DNA of 6,815 nucleotides from Candidatus Moraniibacteriota bacterium (GTDB lineage: Bacteria > Patescibacteriota > Minisyncoccia > Moranbacterales > GCA-2747515), in contig JALXES010000040.1 of the NCBI GenBank assembly GCA_027069365.1, forward strand, positions 1 through 6,815, written 5' to 3'. The notes under the pieces are model-generated. The model did no database searches. It worked only from the letters and a program-made list of their open reading frames with translations, and had not been told where the DNA came from. Below are positions 6,515 through 6,815 of the stretch, piece by piece. Each line of letters starts with the position of its first letter. Position 1 is the stretch's first letter. Both the position numbers and the translations under genes were made by a program.

Positions 6515-6548
6515 CGGGAATTGTCAAAATATCAAATACTTTCCAGGA

Positions 6549-6679
6549 GTCAGACGGATGTTCTTACAGCATTTGCCACTAGGTAGGAGATAACACCACC
6601 TGCACCGAGTCTGCATACTTCACAGGAAGCACTAAGAGTGAACTGCCATTGGGAAATGTCTGTAAGGACATCCTCTGAC
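6549..6679. ncRNA. Candidate structured RNA between xseA and xseB
   Basis: A 131-nt region without an ORF is closed by a long stem: 6549-6569 pairs with 6660-6679 over 20 bp, with one bulged base and one wobble or mismatch (U-G on +, C-A on -). The stem continues with CATTT (6570-6574) against AAATG (6654-6658) after one bulged base. Inside are several possible short hairpins: AGGTAGG against CCACCT, GCA against TGC, TTCAC (6619-6623) against GTGAA (6638-6642), and CACT-AAG-AGTG at 6630-6640. The result would be a long stem leading to a multi-branched core. It could be a free-standing RNA on either strand or a leader of xseB on the minus strand. I find no tmRNA, SRP or RNase P signature; a 6S-like RNA is possible but unsupported by any motif I can name. 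Wobble pairs do not settle the strand. Confidence 0.5.
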
Positions 6680-6700
6680 GACGCCCTACACTTTACAAAT

Positions 6701-6730
6701 GAAGCGAAAAAACTATTCTGCTGTCGCTTC
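6701..6730. other. Small inverted repeat around the xseA stop codon
   Basis: GAAGCGA (6701-6707) and TCGCTTC (6724-6730) form a perfect 7-bp stem around a 16-nt loop that contains the xseA stop codon. On the minus strand the T run (TTTTTT) lies in the loop and not after the stem, so this is not a standard terminator. It could be an attenuating hairpin or chance. Confidence 0.3.
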
Positions 6731-6815
6731 TATTGTACCATCACTCAGCCGGATGCTCAATGCGTCACCCGCCTTTACGTCTTGCGTGCTGCGCACAACA
6801 CCATGTTGACCACGC
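6713..6815 (-). CDS. xseA: Exodeoxyribonuclease VII large subunit XseA, C-terminal end (5' part outside window)
   Basis: Only the last 33 codons are visible; the gene runs out of the window on the right. The reading frame ends HGVVRSTQDVKAGD, then ALSIRLSDGTIEATAE and a TAG stop. This matches the conserved C-terminus of XseA (VVRSxxxVKxGDxLxIRLxDGxIxAxV), the end of the catalytic large subunit of exonuclease VII. Support comes from xseB on the same strand downstream, its usual partner. Too short to be found by an ORF search; the identification rests on this motif and on context. An extended -10 promoter-like sequence overlaps it. Confidence 0.8.
   Translation of the reverse strand, partial: RGQHGVVRSTQDVKAGDALSIRLSDGTIEATAE
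6732..6760 (-). promoter_or_regulatory. Putative sigma70-type promoter inside the end of xseA
   Basis: On the minus strand, TTGAGC (6755-6760) lies exactly 17 nt before TACAAT (6732-6737). TGG just before TACAAT gives an extended -10. The match is 4 of 6 for the -35 and 5 of 6 for the -10. Transcription would start near 6725, upstream of the structured element and xseB, giving xseB a leader of about 230 nt. A chance match within coding sequence remains possible. Confidence 0.4.

Noticed and set aside
6522..6527. Perfect -35 hexamer TTGACA on the minus strand before xseB
   Set aside because: No -10 like sequence at 16-18 nt downstream, so not called as a promoter.
6549..6679. tmRNA, SRP RNA or RNase P RNA as identity of the structured element
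   Set aside because: None of their hallmark sequences (tag reading frame and tRNA-like ends, GGAA-capped SRP hairpin core, RNase P core) could be found.
1..6815. TGA recoded as an amino acid (as in Gracilibacteria or Absconditabacteria)
   Set aside because: All conserved genes are complete without reading through a TGA.
1..6815. CRISPR arrays, IS elements, tRNA or rRNA genes
   Set aside because: No regular direct repeats with spacers, transposase-like frames or tRNA-like sequence were seen.

Overview
The window holds nine protein-coding genes in two convergent blocks, with one shared terminator between them. Left block (+ strand, 1-1963): an iron-sulfur cluster assembly operon. It runs from the 3' part of a SufS-type cysteine desulfurase through a SufU-type scaffold and a small ferredoxin with three cluster cysteines to a SufT/MIP18-like (DUF59) assembly factor. 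Right block (- strand, 6815 down to 2053): the last 33 codons of xseA, a 216-nt gap with a strongly structured element, xseB, a large exported protein (Cys-rich repeats, two-helix T4SS-pilin-like core, M15-peptidase-like tail), and the two subunits of a 2-oxoacid:ferredoxin oxidoreductase (gamma-alpha fusion korA, then korB). The two operons meet at a perfect 16-bp inverted repeat at 1987-2023 that should terminate both.

The likely source is a Candidate Phyla Radiation (Patescibacteria) genome. This is inference, from the two-helix T4SS-pilin-like domain joined to an M15-like domain (an architecture I associate with CPR genomes), the compact gene packing and the almost complete lack of Shine-Dalgarno sequences. 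I cannot name a lineage. The standard bacterial code fits: genes are open in the standard frame, and the nine stops are six TAG and three TAA, with no TGA. Most genes look moderately GC-rich, but about 540 bp encoding the Cys-rich ectodomain counts by hand to about 36% GC.

The left operon would mobilise sulfur from cysteine (SufS), pass it to SufU, and help deliver clusters (SufT). The ferredoxin and the oxidoreductase are both iron-sulfur proteins and so likely clients, and the ferredoxin could also be the electron acceptor of KorAB. That link is inferred from proximity only. The xse genes (exonuclease VII) and the exported protein have no evident metabolic link to KorAB.

The points most worth following up are the 131-nt structured element between xseA and xseB, the three-module exported protein with its low-GC Cys-rich part, the Cys-to-Gln change at an expected cluster ligand of KorB, and the SufU that lacks the usual SufU insertion.
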